DNA of 64,000 nt from Kineococcus sp. NBC_00420 (GCF_036021035.1 NZ_CP107930.1:2790001-2854000), one strand, 5' to 3'. Shown: positions 1 through 8,815, counted from the stretch's first letter. Notes: generated by a model from the letters alone, not told the origin. Numbers and translations are program-made.

Positions 1-587
1 GCATGGGGACCCTGCTGCGGATCCCGCGCTTCAGCGCCTACCTGGTGACCTCGTGCTGCGCCACCGCGGGGTTCTTCGCCTACATCGCCACGAGCTCGTT
101 CGTCTTCCAGAGCCAGTTCGGCTTCTCGGAACCGGCGTACACGCTCGTCTTCGCCACCAACGCGTCGTGCATGATCGCGAGCACGCTGGTCTTCCGTCGT
201 CTCGTGCGCCGCCACGACGAGGACGTCCTGCTCTCGATCGGGCTGGGCGTCGCCGCCGTGGGGTCGCTGGGCGTCCTGACCGCGGCCCTGCTCGGCGCGG
301 GACCCGGACCGGTCTGGGCCTGCCTGGCCGTGGTCACCGGAGCCTGGGGGTTCGTGATCACCGGGTCCGCGACGCGGACCCAGGCCCTCGGGCAGGCCCT
401 CCCCGGGACGGCCGCGGCGTTGCAGGGCGGTCTGGCCTTCGGCGTCGGCGGTCTGGGGACACCGCTGGCCGGGGCCCTGGGCGGGACCGCCGTCGCCATG
501 GGGGCGGTCATGGCGTCGGGGCTGAGCGTCGCCGTCGTCATCCAGCTCGTCGCGACCCGCCTCGCGGCCCGCGCCCACCGGGGCTGA
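1..587 (+). CDS. MFS drug-resistance transporter, C-terminal part (Bcr/CflA type)
   Basis: The gene runs in from the left edge, so its start is outside the window; the visible 194 residues are the second half of a major facilitator transporter. About six hydrophobic helices are visible. The stretch beginning PRFSAYLVTSC followed by an F-x-F-Q-x-x-x-G-F-S segment is typical of the seventh-helix region of the Bcr/CflA drug-efflux branch. It ends at a TGA 38 bp before the next gene. Proton-driven export of a small molecule is the family role; the substrate cannot be read from sequence. Confidence 0.8.
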   Translation, partial: MGTLLRIPRFSAYLVTSCCATAGFFAYIATSSFVFQSQFGFSEPAYTLVFATNASCMIASTLVFRRLVRRHDEDVLLSIGLGVAAVGSLGVLTAALLGAGPGPVWACLAVVTGAWGFVITGSATRTQALGQALPGTAAALQGGLAFGVGGLGTPLAGALGGTAVAMGAVMASGLSVAVVIQLVATRLAARAHRG

Positions 588-625
588 ACCACCCGCGGAC
601 GGCGGGAATCGGCAAGACTGCGGGC

Positions 626-1246
626 ATGCAGGAGATCACCGACGAAACCGAACTGCGCGAGCTCATCGGCGAACCGCTGCCGCGGGCGTGGGAGAAGGAA
701 CGCACGTCCCTGCACGAGCTGGACCGGGCCTGGCTGGCGGCGTCCCCGTTCTGCCTGCTGGCCACCGCCGGCGCCGACGGCTCCTGCGACGTCTCGCCCA
801 AGGGCGACCCGGCGGGGTACACCCTCGTCCTCGACGAGGGGACCATCGCCATCCCCGAGCGCCCGGGGAACCGTCGCGTGGACAGCCTGCGCAACATCCT
901 GACCAACCCCCACGTGGGGTCGATCCACCTGATCCCCGGACGGGGGGACACCCTACGCATCAACGGTCGCGCCCGCCTCGTGCGCGACGCCCCCTTCTTC
1001 GACGACATGGTGGTCAAGGGCCACCGCCCGGTCCTGGCGATCGTGGTCGAGGTCGAACAGGTCTTCCACCACTGCTCCAAGGCGTTCCTGCGCTCGCAGC
1101 TGTGGCAGCCGGAGACCTGGGCGCCGCAGGCCGTCCCCCCGCGGGCCGTCCTGGCGCAGACCCTGGAACGACCGGACGCGACGCTGTCGGACCTCGAGGA
1201 CTACTACGGTCCGAGCTACGCCGACGGGCTGTACCGCGGACAGTGA
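626..1246 (+). CDS. Pyridoxamine 5'-phosphate oxidase-related flavoprotein
   Basis: A 206-residue protein of the FMN-binding split-barrel superfamily. The first half carries SPFCLLATAGADGSCDVSPK, the usual first strands of the barrel, followed by NRRVDSLRNILTNPHVGSI and a GDTLRINGRARLV strand typical of PPOX-type flavoproteins (the DR2398/MSMEG_1061-like group). The ATG at 626 was chosen because the barrel begins about 40 residues later and upstream in-frame sequence is antisense to the preceding transporter. Cytosolic. The substrate is unknown; members reduce or bind flavins or cofactor-like molecules. Confidence 0.8.
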   Translation: MQEITDETELRELIGEPLPRAWEKERTSLHELDRAWLAASPFCLLATAGADGSCDVSPKGDPAGYTLVLDEGTIAIPERPGNRRVDSLRNILTNPHVGSIHLIPGRGDTLRINGRARLVRDAPFFDDMVVKGHRPVLAIVVEVEQVFHHCSKAFLRSQLWQPETWAPQAVPPRAVLAQTLERPDATLSDLEDYYGPSYADGLYRGQ

Positions 1247-1265
1247 CCCGTGGGCGCCGCGCGGC

Positions 1266-2192
1266 TCAGGCGGTGCGGAGTTCGGTGCGGTGGGCCGCGG
1301 CGAAGTCGGCGACGGTGACGGCGGGGCGTCCCAGCAGGTCGGGGACGTCGGTGGTGCACAGCCGGCCGTCGTCCGCACCGCGGCGCACCACGTCCACGAA
1401 CTGGTGGACGAGGCCCCTGGCCTGCCACGCGGGGGCACCGGTGGCGCGCAGCACGCCGTAGAAGAGCGGCGCAGGAACCTGGACGTAGCGCACGCGGTGC
1501 CCGAGCGCGGCGGTCAGCACGCCGGCGACCTCCGGGTAGGACAGCGGCCGGTCGCCGGTGAGCCGGTAGACCCGTCCGTCGTCCCCGGCGCCACCCTGGA
1601 CGGTGGGATCGGTGAGGACCCGGGCGCCCACGGCGGCGACGTCGAGCACGTCGATCCAGGCCGTCGCCCCGTGCCCGCTGGTCTGCGGCAGCCACCCGCG
1701 CCGGATGGCCGCCGCCTCCACGAGCAGGTTCTTCGTGAACGCACCCGGCTGCAGGCGCGTCCACGCCAGACCGCTGCGCCGCAGGTGCTCGTCGGCCAGG
1801 GCGTGGTCGCGGGCCCAGGGGATCGCCGAGCGGGGGTTGGCGTCGGAGGCGGACACCTTGACGACGTGGCGGACCCCCGCGGCGACCGCGGCGTCGATCG
1901 CGTCGCGGTTCTGCCGGAACTGCTCCAGGCCCGGGGGAGTGTTCAGGAAGACCTGGTCGCACCCGCGCATCGCGGCGCGCAGGCTGTCGGTGTCCTCGAA
2001 GCTGCCGAGGACGGCGTCGAGGCCGCGCTCGGTGAAGGCGCGGACCTGTCCGGGCCGTCGGGCCAGGACCCGGAACGGGACGCCCCGGGCGGCGAGGTCG
2101 TCCACGAGGTGGGTGCCGACGTCCCCGGTGGCGCCGATGACCAGCGACCGGGCCGGGGTGTCGTCGGGACGGGGCGGGGTGGGGAGAGTCAC
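1266..2192 (-). CDS. NmrA-like NAD(P)-binding oxidoreductase/sensor
   Basis: A 308-residue atypical short-chain dehydrogenase. A Rossmann glycine motif (GATGDVGTH) lies at residues 20-28, followed by an arginine-rich turn (LARRPGQV) after the second strand, which favours NADP over NAD. The catalytic Tyr-x-x-x-Lys of true SDR enzymes is not evident, as in NmrA/quinone-reductase-like proteins. It is divergent from a MarR gene, with a palindrome only 11 bp upstream of its start codon (2203-2226), so repression by that MarR is the likely control. Confidence 0.85.
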   Translation of the reverse strand: MTLPTPPRPDDTPARSLVIGATGDVGTHLVDDLAARGVPFRVLARRPGQVRAFTERGLDAVLGSFEDTDSLRAAMRGCDQVFLNTPPGLEQFRQNRDAIDAAVAAGVRHVVKVSASDANPRSAIPWARDHALADEHLRRSGLAWTRLQPGAFTKNLLVEAAAIRRGWLPQTSGHGATAWIDVLDVAAVGARVLTDPTVQGGAGDDGRVYRLTGDRPLSYPEVAGVLTAALGHRVRYVQVPAPLFYGVLRATGAPAWQARGLVHQFVDVVRRGADDGRLCTTDVPDLLGRPAVTVADFAAAHRTELRTA

Positions 2193-2202
2193 GTCGACCT
2201 CT

Positions 2203-2226
2203 TCACTAGCAGGAACCTGTTGGTGA
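2203..2226. promoter_or_regulatory. Probable MarR operator between divergent genes
   Basis: A near-perfect dyad: arm TCACTAGCAGG (2203-2213), spacer AA, arm CCTGTTGGTGA (2216-2226), with 9 of 11 positions pairing. It lies in the 71-bp gap between the NmrA-like gene (start 2192, leftward) and the MarR gene (start 2264, rightward). Size and symmetry fit a winged-helix MarR dimer. Control of both genes is inferred. Confidence 0.7.
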
Positions 2227-2263
2227 GAGACTGCACTCCTCTCGAGGAGGTGGCAAGCCGACC

Positions 2264-2698
2264 GTGGACGTGACCGAGGACGACATCGACGCGCTCGTGA
2301 CGTGGTCGCTGATCCGCGCCGCGCACCGCGCCCAGCGCGAACTCACGGCCGTGTTCGCCCACCACGGGTTGTCGCCGGTGCAGTTCGGCGTGCTCTCGCA
2401 CCTGGGCACCGGAGCCGAGTTCACCCAGGCCCAACTGGCCCGCAAGGTGCTGGTGCGACCGCAGTCGTTGAGCGGGGTCCTGGACGGGATGGTGGCCCGC
2501 GACCTCATCACCCGGGACTCCGAGCGGACCAGGGGACGGCGCAACCCGCTGGCCCTCACCCCCACCGGCCGCGACCTGCTCGCCGAGGTCTGGCCGTCGG
2601 TCCAGGCCGCGAACCGGCCCGAACGGTTGGACATGAGCGCGGCCGAGGTGGCCGCCCTCAACGGGGTCCTGCTGCGGATGGTCGACGGGGACGGGTGA
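2264..2698 (+). CDS. MarR-family transcriptional regulator
   Basis: A 144-residue protein with GTG start and a purine-rich GAGGAGG 13 bp upstream. The winged helix covers residues 30-105: FTQAQLARKVLVRPQSLSGV is the recognition region and DSERTRGRRNPLALTPTGR is the wing plus the conserved Arg/Leu-T-x-x-G-R. MarR proteins are ligand-responsive dimeric repressors, usually of the divergent gene; here that is the NmrA-like oxidoreductase, with a good operator between them. Confidence 0.88.
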   Translation: MDVTEDDIDALVTWSLIRAAHRAQRELTAVFAHHGLSPVQFGVLSHLGTGAEFTQAQLARKVLVRPQSLSGVLDGMVARDLITRDSERTRGRRNPLALTPTGRDLLAEVWPSVQAANRPERLDMSAAEVAALNGVLLRMVDGDG

Positions 2699-2770
2699 CG
2701 CCGTGGCCCGCCTCGGCCCGGAACCCGCACCCTCTCGACACCGCCGCCCGCAGTGGGCACGCTGAGCGAC

Positions 2771-3004
2771 GTGACGTCCTCCGCAGAGCCCCCCAGCGCC
2801 GGGCCCCGGACCTCTCTCCGACGCGTCGTCCTGGCGGCCCTGGGTGCCGCGGTCGTCACGTGGCTGCTGTGGCACTTCGGCTTCGGCGACAGCACCGGCG
2901 GATCCGCCGTCCAGGCCGTCCTCGTCTTCGTCGTCGTGACCGGCCCCGCGGGTTTCGAGCGGTGGAGCGGGCGGCGCGCAGGATCACCGCGGAAGACCGG
3001 CTGA
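2771..3004 (+). CDS. Small membrane protein of unknown function
   Basis: About 77 residues from a GTG at 2771; an in-frame GTG at 2753 is an alternative. Two hydrophobic segments (VVLAALGAAVVTWLLWHF and VQAVLVFVVVTGPAGF) and a basic tail (RWSGRRAGSPRKTG) indicate a two-pass inner-membrane hairpin. No family recognised. It stands alone on its strand, 72 bp after the MarR gene, so co-transcription is possible. Confidence 0.5.
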   Translation: MTSSAEPPSAGPRTSLRRVVLAALGAAVVTWLLWHFGFGDSTGGSAVQAVLVFVVVTGPAGFERWSGRRAGSPRKTG

Positions 3005-3534
3005 CCGGGCGCAGAGCAGCGCGAGAACCACCCCGCTCCGTTCGATGGTCCTCGACCTCGGTCAGCGGTGTCCGCCTCGAGTTCGGATCGGCGGCCGGTA
3101 CGACTGCTCGATCGACGAGCGGCGGTTCGCGGCCGTCTCGACCATGACCGGGGGAGCGCTGTTCGCCCTGGTGACGGGTCTGTGGCCGACCGTGCGCGGC
3201 ACGCCAGCGCACGTCCGAGTTCGACACCCACCGCTGATCCGGCCGGGAGCGGGAGGAGGTCCGCAGACCCCGCAGACCCCGATCCGCGACTGCGCCCCGC
3301 CCCCGTCCGTGCTCTTCCTGGGAAACACAGAAGGATCACGAGTGGGGCGTAGGAACACGCACGCATCGACGGCGCCGGGTTCGTGGAACGAGTCGTCGCA
3401 CTCCAGCGTCTCCACCCGGAGCCCGAACCTGACCGCCCGGCGACCGGACCGAGGCGTGAACTGCGGGAGTTGCACCTCCCGCAGCGTCATGTGGTGCGGT
3501 GGGCCCACGTTCCCGCACCGAGGAAGGCCCGCCC
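3005..3534. other. 530-bp stretch without a convincing gene
   Basis: Open frames exist on both strands because of the GC content. None has the biased third position, hydrophobic pattern or ribosome-binding site of its neighbours, and the translations are rich in Arg, Pro, Ser and Thr without domains. I see no hairpin or repeat of note; it ends with the GAGGAAGG ribosome-binding site of the MerR gene at 3519-3526. Confidence 0.5.
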
Positions 3535-4419
3535 ATGCTCTCGTCCTTCGTCCGGCGTCAGGTCACGATCGGTGACGCGGCCGCGTTCGTCGGCACCACG
3601 CCGCGCGCCATCCGGCACTACCACGACATCGGCCTGCTCCCCGAGCCCGAGCGGGGCAGCGACAACCGCCGCCGCTACGGCTACGACGACGTGCTGCGGC
3701 TGTTGTGGATCCGGAAGACGGCCGACGCGGGGATCGCCCTGGACGACGTCCGGGACGCCTTCACCGACGCCCCGGACCGCTCCGACGGCGACCACGCCGT
3801 CCAGAGCGTCCTGGAGCGACTGGAGGCGACCCTCGCCGCCCAGGAGGCGGAACTGCGGCGGCAGCGCACCGCCGTGCAGCGCATGCGCCGGCGCGGACCG
3901 CGGTCGGGGTTGCTCTCCGACGTCGTCGCCGCCCGCCTCGAGGGCCTGCCCGAGGGTTCCCTGCGCCGGACGGACCTGGACGCGCTGTTGATCACCGAGC
4001 GGATCTTCGGCCCGCTCGGTGCGGCCGTCCAGGCGTCCCGCTTCATCGCCCTGGCGACCCGTGACGACCTGCGGGAGCAGGAGGACCGCCTCGACGCCGC
4101 CGAGGAGGCGCTCGACGACACCGTCGCGGTCGACGACCCCCGGGTGGCCCGGGTCGCCGGTCAGCGGCACGCCTTCGAACTGGCGCTGCACGCCGTCATC
4201 GAGGAGTCCGGCCTGGCCGACGCCGAGGAAGAACTCTTCGACTCCTGGGACGCTCTGCACCCCGCCGGCGTCGACGACGGACCGGACGCGACCGGTGGCT
4301 CCCGCGGCAGGCGGAGTTCCCCGAGCGCCACCGACGCCGTCCGGAACCTGCCCCACGACTGGTCGCCGGCCCGCCGCCGCTGCATGGAACTGGTGCTGGA
4401 ACTCTCCACCCGGGAGTGA
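3535..4419 (+). CDS. MerR-family transcriptional regulator with long C-terminal domain
   Basis: A 294-residue protein. The ATG at 3535 is preceded by GAGGAAGG at 3519-3526. Residues 9-75 form the MerR DNA-binding head (TIGDAAAFVGTTPRAIRHYH, then GLLPEPERGSDNRRRYGYDD), followed by a dimerisation coiled coil at 95-120. The remaining 170 residues are larger than the metal-binding tails of classical MerR proteins and have no obvious Cys ligands, so an organic effector or a different partner is likely. No adjacent target gene is obvious; the next gene converges. Confidence 0.85.
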   Translation: MLSSFVRRQVTIGDAAAFVGTTPRAIRHYHDIGLLPEPERGSDNRRRYGYDDVLRLLWIRKTADAGIALDDVRDAFTDAPDRSDGDHAVQSVLERLEATLAAQEAELRRQRTAVQRMRRRGPRSGLLSDVVAARLEGLPEGSLRRTDLDALLITERIFGPLGAAVQASRFIALATRDDLREQEDRLDAAEEALDDTVAVDDPRVARVAGQRHAFELALHAVIEESGLADAEEELFDSWDALHPAGVDDGPDATGGSRGRRSSPSATDAVRNLPHDWSPARRRCMELVLELSTRE

Positions 4420-4445
4420 CGGGCCACCCGGTCCGGGGATCCGGC

Positions 4446-5540
4446 CTAGGCCTCCGGCCACACCTGGGTGACCACCCGGTTCCTGCCCTGCTGCTTGGCC
4501 GCGTAGAGGCAGACGTCCGCCCGTTCGATCGCGGCCTGCAGCCCGGAGCCGACCAGGCCCCGGCGTTCGGGACGCTCGACCGTCACGACACCCACGCTGA
4601 CCGTCGCCGACCACGGGGCCATCCAGTGCGCCGCACGCGTGCGCAGCGTCTGGGCGAACTCCTCGGCGCGGTCGACCGGGGTCGAGGAGAGGACGAGGAA
4701 CTCCTCCCCACCCATGCGGACGACCACGTCGTCGTGGCGGGTCTCCCGCGCGAGCCCGGCGCTGAAGCAGCGCAGCACCTCGTCGCCCACGGCGTGACCG
4801 TGGGTGTCGTTGATGGCCTTGAAGTGGTCGATGTCCAGCGCGAGGACCGTGCAGGTCCCCGTGCCGGCGGATCCAGCGAGGTGCTCCTGCAGCGCACGGC
4901 GGTTCGACAACCCGGTGAGGGGATCGGTGAGCGACTGCCGCCGCAGGGCGGTCGCGGCGCTCTCGAGCTCCCCGCGCAGTCGCAGGACCACCTCGCTGGT
5001 GCCGACGAAGGCCAGCAGCGGGAGGGCCACCAAGGTCGTCCACTGCAGCGGTTCCGCGGTCACCGCCCGCATGACGACCGCCAGGCACAGCGTCAGGACG
5101 AGCGAGACCACGCGGCACGCACCGCGGGAGAGGTAGACGGCCGCGAACACCGCGTTGGGCAGCAGCAGGACGACGTTGAGCATCCCGCCGGCCCGGCTCT
5201 GGTTGGCCAGCACCGACAGGACGACCAGGCCCATGAGGCCCGTGATGAGTACGACGAGCACCCTGTCCGACCAGCGACGCCCGAGGGTGAGCAGGCCCAG
5301 CGCGCTGAGTCCGCCGGTGGCCAGCGAGCAGTGGAAGGCCACCGTCCACGGTCCCGGGCGCAGGGTCGTCGAATCCAGTCCGGCCAGCAGTCCGATGAGG
5401 ACCGAGACGCCCACCAGGGCCGCGAGCACCCGGGCGCGGGAGGGTGCCGGGGCCGGCGGATCGGCGGACGTGGGCACGCAGGCTCCAGGGCTCGGCGGAG
5501 GAGGCGGACACCGACGGGGTGTCGTTCCTGCATCGGCCAC
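4446..5540 (-). CDS. Membrane-bound diguanylate cyclase (GGDEF)
   Basis: A 364-residue protein. An acidic/proline-rich N-terminus is followed by six hydrophobic helices (about residues 37-185) and a short coil, then a GGDEF domain from about 205 (LTDPLTGLSNRRAL). The active-site loop GGEEF is at 277-281 and an intact RxxD inhibitory site (RHDD, 268-271) lies exactly five residues before it. It should make cyclic di-GMP with product inhibition. The membrane part is a generic six-helix sensor, not one I can name. It converges with the MerR gene. Confidence 0.92.
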   Translation of the reverse strand: MADAGTTPRRCPPPPPSPGACVPTSADPPAPAPSRARVLAALVGVSVLIGLLAGLDSTTLRPGPWTVAFHCSLATGGLSALGLLTLGRRWSDRVLVVLITGLMGLVVLSVLANQSRAGGMLNVVLLLPNAVFAAVYLSRGACRVVSLVLTLCLAVVMRAVTAEPLQWTTLVALPLLAFVGTSEVVLRLRGELESAATALRRQSLTDPLTGLSNRRALQEHLAGSAGTGTCTVLALDIDHFKAINDTHGHAVGDEVLRCFSAGLARETRHDDVVVRMGGEEFLVLSSTPVDRAEEFAQTLRTRAAHWMAPWSATVSVGVVTVERPERRGLVGSGLQAAIERADVCLYAAKQQGRNRVVTQVWPEA

Positions 5541-5697
5541 GAGGCGGCACGGGTTGACCCCGCGTCACGAAGTTCCCCGACGACCGCTCACCCGGGGACG
5601 ATGAGCAGGACGCGGCTCCTGGAGCCGGAATCGACCTGGTCGTGGGCTTCGCCACGGCCCGCTGCTCTGCGATGAGGCCACGTCTCCTCTGATGCCG

Positions 5698-5715
5698 GTT
5701 CGCCTGACGGCGAAC
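5698..5715. promoter_or_regulatory. Short inverted repeat upstream of MFS gene
   Basis: GTTCGCC (5698-5704), spacer TGAC, GGCGAAC (5709-5715): perfect 7-bp arms, 20 bp before the GTG of the transporter gene. It could be an operator or a leader hairpin; no regulator gene is adjacent to decide between them. Confidence 0.35.
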
Positions 5716-5735
5716 GATCAGATCGGACGACCTGC

Positions 5736-7046
5736 GTGCCTCCTCGAATCCTCGACGCCCTGCGTGCCGCGCTCTTCCCGCTCGGGCGCGTCCGGGGCCC
5801 GGTCTCGACCCTGAACACCGCCGATCTCAGAGCCTTCCGCGCCACCCTCCTCGGTACGCTCGTCACGTCGGTGGGGCTCGGACTGACGCTGCCGTTCACC
5901 TTCGTGTACTTCGACCACGTCCTCGGGCTCGCGCTGCCCGTCGTGGGGTTCGTCGTGGCCGGTGCAGCCGTGCTCGCCCTGGGTGCCACCGCCGCGGGGG
6001 GCGTGATCGCCGACCGCATCGGGCTGGGACGGGTCGCGGTTCTCGGTCTGGTGCTCCAAGCCGGCGGAACCACGCTCCTGGCCCTGGCGCGTGAACCGGT
6101 GGCCGGGGCCGCAGGCCTGGCCGTGCTGTCGATGGGCAACGCGTTCGTGTGGCCCAGCCTGAACGGGCTCGTCACCCACCAGGTCCCGGCCGAGCGCAGG
6201 TCGCGCGCCTTCGCCGTGCGGTTCGGCCTCATGAACGTCGGGCTCGGTGCCGGATCCCTCACTGCGGCAACGACGGTGTCGGTCGCGCGTCCGGGCAGCT
6301 TCCACGTGGTCTACCTGCTCGATGGCGCATCGACCGCGGTCTTCGCGCTCATCCTCTTCGTCGGACTCCGGAACACGGCGGGCTGGACGGCGCACGCTCA
6401 CCGCACGAGGGAGGCCGCCCCGACCGGTTACCGGACGGTGCTGCGAGACGGGCACTTCGTCGCCCACCTCGTGGTTCTGCTGGCCTTGGCGATCTTCGGG
6501 AGCTCGCAGACCGAGGGTCCGTGGGCGGCGTTCGTCGCCCTGACGCCCGGCGGGTCCACTCGGGTCATCGGTCTCGGCTTCGCGGCCAACACCGCAGCGA
6601 TCGTCGTGTTCCAACTGCCGGTGGAACGCTGGACCAGGGGACTGCGACGCAGCCGGCTGCTGGCCTCGTGCGCACTCTCGGGGGCTCTGGCGTGGGTGCT
6701 GACCGGGATCGCGAGCCTGCCCGGACTTCCGGCGACGGTGGCGGGAACGCTCTTGGTGTCGGCGTTGGGGGTGTTCGGGGTGGGGGAGACCTTCCTCAGC
6801 CCGGTCATCAACGCCGTGCCGAACGCTCTGGCGCCAGATCACCTCCGCGGTCGGTACAACGCGCTGAACTCGGCCACCTACCCGGTCTCCAAGTTCATCG
6901 GTCCGCCCCTGGCCGGAGTCCTGATCGGGAGTGGAACACCGAACTCCTGGGTCGGCGTGGTCACGATCGGCATGCTCGTCGCGGCCGGTGGCGCCGTCCT
7001 GCTGGGTCGTCGTCTTCCGCTCTCCGTCGAGCTGTCAGGACGGTGA
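5736..7046 (+). CDS. MFS transporter
   Basis: A 436-residue protein from a GTG start, with twelve predicted helices in two halves. The loop between helices 2 and 3 carries the shortened GGVIADRIGLGR form of the MFS motif G-x-x-x-D-R-x-G-R-R; the second half has a matching arrangement ending RGRYNALNSATYPVSKFIGP. It resembles the MdtH-like drug/solute exporters, but substrate assignment is inference. It is preceded by a small inverted repeat at 5698-5715. Confidence 0.85.
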   Translation: MPPRILDALRAALFPLGRVRGPVSTLNTADLRAFRATLLGTLVTSVGLGLTLPFTFVYFDHVLGLALPVVGFVVAGAAVLALGATAAGGVIADRIGLGRVAVLGLVLQAGGTTLLALAREPVAGAAGLAVLSMGNAFVWPSLNGLVTHQVPAERRSRAFAVRFGLMNVGLGAGSLTAATTVSVARPGSFHVVYLLDGASTAVFALILFVGLRNTAGWTAHAHRTREAAPTGYRTVLRDGHFVAHLVVLLALAIFGSSQTEGPWAAFVALTPGGSTRVIGLGFAANTAAIVVFQLPVERWTRGLRRSRLLASCALSGALAWVLTGIASLPGLPATVAGTLLVSALGVFGVGETFLSPVINAVPNALAPDHLRGRYNALNSATYPVSKFIGPPLAGVLIGSGTPNSWVGVVTIGMLVAAGGAVLLGRRLPLSVELSGR

Positions 7047-7331
7047 GGCTCGCTGACGACACCGTCTGCGCCGCTCTGGCGCCGGTGGTCGCGGTTCTGG
7101 GTATCCGTCTACTCGGTTCGGAGCAGGAGGCGTGACGTGGGCCGGTGCCCGCTGCACCACCGCGGACAGTTCGCCTCACACCCATGGCGCACTGCGCATG
7201 CGTCCGGTCGTGGCGCGATCCTCGGCGGCCGGCGACTTCACGCTTCTGGCGATGTCCGAGCGAGAGCTGAGCACGCCGTCACCCCACGAGGTGGAGGAGC
7301 GCTGCCGCTCGAGGACGTTCGAGGTGCTCGC

Positions 7332-7784
7332 TCAGGTCCCGAGCGCAGCCAGGATCGAGTGCAGGTCGAGGTTGAGCCGGGCGTACGCGGTCGGGTCCAG
7401 GCCCAGGGCCTCGGGGGCGAACGCGGCCAGCACGAACGGGGTGACCTCATCCAGGAGCGCGCGACCGGTCGCGGTGGCGTAGACCGCGGACGGCAGGCCG
7501 CGACCGGCGGGAGGTGTGCGCTCAACCATCCCCTCCTCCTCCATGCTCCGGAGCAGTTCGCCCACCGACTGAGGGGTGGCCATCACCTCGCGGGCCAGGT
7601 CGGCCTGACTGCGCCCGGGGTCCTGGACGAGGTGGAGCAGCACGTTGAACTGCTGCGGGGTCAGGTCGTGGGGAGCGAGCGTGGCGATGAAGACCCGCCG
7701 CATGGCCAAGGAAGCGCGAACCAGGGTCAGCGCCGTGAACGCTTCGGGGTCGCCGCCGCTCCAGCCCGTGGGTGCGATGGACAT
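7332..7784 (-). CDS. MarR-family transcriptional regulator
   Basis: A 150-residue winged-helix protein. LTPQQFNVLLHLVQDPGRS (about 41-59) starts the domain, QADLAREVMATPQSVGELLR is the helix-turn-helix, and RTPPAGRGLPSAVYATATGR is the wing and conserved end. It is transcribed away from the cyclase-family gene, with a perfect 8+8 palindrome between them (7810-7827). Repression of that hydrolase is the natural reading. Confidence 0.88.
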   Translation of the reverse strand: MSIAPTGWSGGDPEAFTALTLVRASLAMRRVFIATLAPHDLTPQQFNVLLHLVQDPGRSQADLAREVMATPQSVGELLRSMEEEGMVERTPPAGRGLPSAVYATATGRALLDEVTPFVLAAFAPEALGLDPTAYARLNLDLHSILAALGT

Positions 7785-7809
7785 GAAGTGAGTGTAAGTT
7801 CCCTGATGG

Positions 7810-7827
7810 GCATAAGGCTCCTTATGC
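7810..7827. promoter_or_regulatory. Perfect palindrome, probable MarR operator
   Basis: GCATAAGG-CT-CCTTATGC: perfect 8-bp arms with a 2-bp spacer, AT-rich against a GC-rich background, lying 26 bp from the MarR start and 5 bp from the first possible start of the cyclase gene. Position and symmetry fit a MarR dimer site that overlaps both promoters. Confidence 0.75.
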
Positions 7828-7831
7828 TTTT

Positions 7832-8782
7832 ATGGACTCCCCTCAGGATCGAGTGACCACCATGTCTTCGGTGATCGACGTCGCCAGCAGTGACAGCACC
7901 AGCAGTGACAGCAGCAGCTCGCTCCCCAGCAACTGGGGCCGCTGGGGTGCCGACGACGAACTCGGCACCCTGAACCTGATCACCGACGAGGTCCGCGCGC
8001 GGGCCGTGGCCGAGGCCCGCACCGGCCGGTGGGTGTCACTGGCGATGCCCGTCGACCCGGCCTCGATGCTCGGTGGACCGTTCGCCCCTCCCGCGCCTCC
8101 GTCCCCGCCCGTCCAGCAGGCCCTGCTCTACACCGGTACCCCGCCCATGGGCATGGCTGAACTGCTCGTCCTGAACCCGCACCACCCCGAGCTGACCCAC
8201 CTCGATGCCTTCGCACACATGCCGGTAGACGGACTCGTCTACCCAGGCCGCCCCCTGACCGAAGCCGTGACCGCAGGTGGTGTCGTGCACGGCTCGAGCA
8301 CGGCGTTCGCCGACGGTGTGCTCACCCGAGGGGTGCTGCTCGACCTGGCTCCCGGTGATCGGCTCCCGTCCGCACACCCGATCACCGCCGCCGTCCTCGA
8401 GGCCGCCGAGCTGCGCAGCGGGGTGCACCTGGAGCCCGGCGACGCACTCGTCGTGCGCAGTGGCTGGACATTCTCCTGGGACGGGGAAACCCCGGCACCC
8501 GGCATGACCATGGACGCCGTCACGTGGATGCAGCAGCGCGACGTCTCCCTCTACGCAGGCGACATCAGCGACACCTTCCCGCCGGTGGACCCGCAGGTCC
8601 CGATGCCGCTGCACATGGTCGGATTGACCCGCCTGGGGATGCCGTTGATCGACGGCGTCCAGGTCGATGAGCTGGCCGCGCTGTGCGCCGAACTCGGTCG
8701 CTACGCCTTCCTGCTCACCGTCGCACCGCCTCGACTGCGCGGGGCCACCGGCGTGCCCGTGAACCCCCTTGCGATCTTCTAG
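7832..8782 (+). CDS. Cyclase-family (kynurenine formamidase-like) metal hydrolase
   Basis: Up to 316 residues. ATG at 7832 overlaps the promoter region; the ATG at 7862 (MSSVIDVAS), 12 nt after AGGATCGAG, is the better start on spacing. A low-complexity Ser/Asp linker precedes the domain NWGRWGADDELGTLNLITDE, the signature start of PF04199-type cyclases. The metal-binding segment reads THLDAFAHM, a variant of the family H-x-G-T-H-x-D-x-P-x-H in which the usual proline is replaced. Members hydrolyse amide or lactone bonds; the substrate here is unknown. Control by the divergent MarR is likely. Confidence 0.82.
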   Translation: MDSPQDRVTTMSSVIDVASSDSTSSDSSSSLPSNWGRWGADDELGTLNLITDEVRARAVAEARTGRWVSLAMPVDPASMLGGPFAPPAPPSPPVQQALLYTGTPPMGMAELLVLNPHHPELTHLDAFAHMPVDGLVYPGRPLTEAVTAGGVVHGSSTAFADGVLTRGVLLDLAPGDRLPSAHPITAAVLEAAELRSGVHLEPGDALVVRSGWTFSWDGETPAPGMTMDAVTWMQQRDVSLYAGDISDTFPPVDPQVPMPLHMVGLTRLGMPLIDGVQVDELAALCAELGRYAFLLTVAPPRLRGATGVPVNPLAIF

Positions 8783-8799
8783 TTGGGCGCCTCCGAGTT

Positions 8800-8813
8800 C
8801 ACGGTCATCCCGC
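8800..8813 (-). repeat. Dispersed repeat, left half-copy interrupted by mobile element
   Basis: CACGGTCATCCCGC, the first 14 positions of the window-wide repeat, stops abruptly where the element end TTATGTGGG begins. The missing remainder, CGCGGTGCGCGCG, is found 2.5 kb away at 11353-11365. Confidence 0.85.
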
Positions 8814-8815
8814 TT

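Noticed and set aside
3045-3575. Open frame upstream of the MerR gene
   Set aside because: No domain, no ribosome-binding site, poor codon bias, and it overlaps the MerR start.
4416-5675. Long plus-strand frame opposite the diguanylate cyclase
   Set aside because: Mirror of the real gene, with Arg/Gln/His-rich composition.
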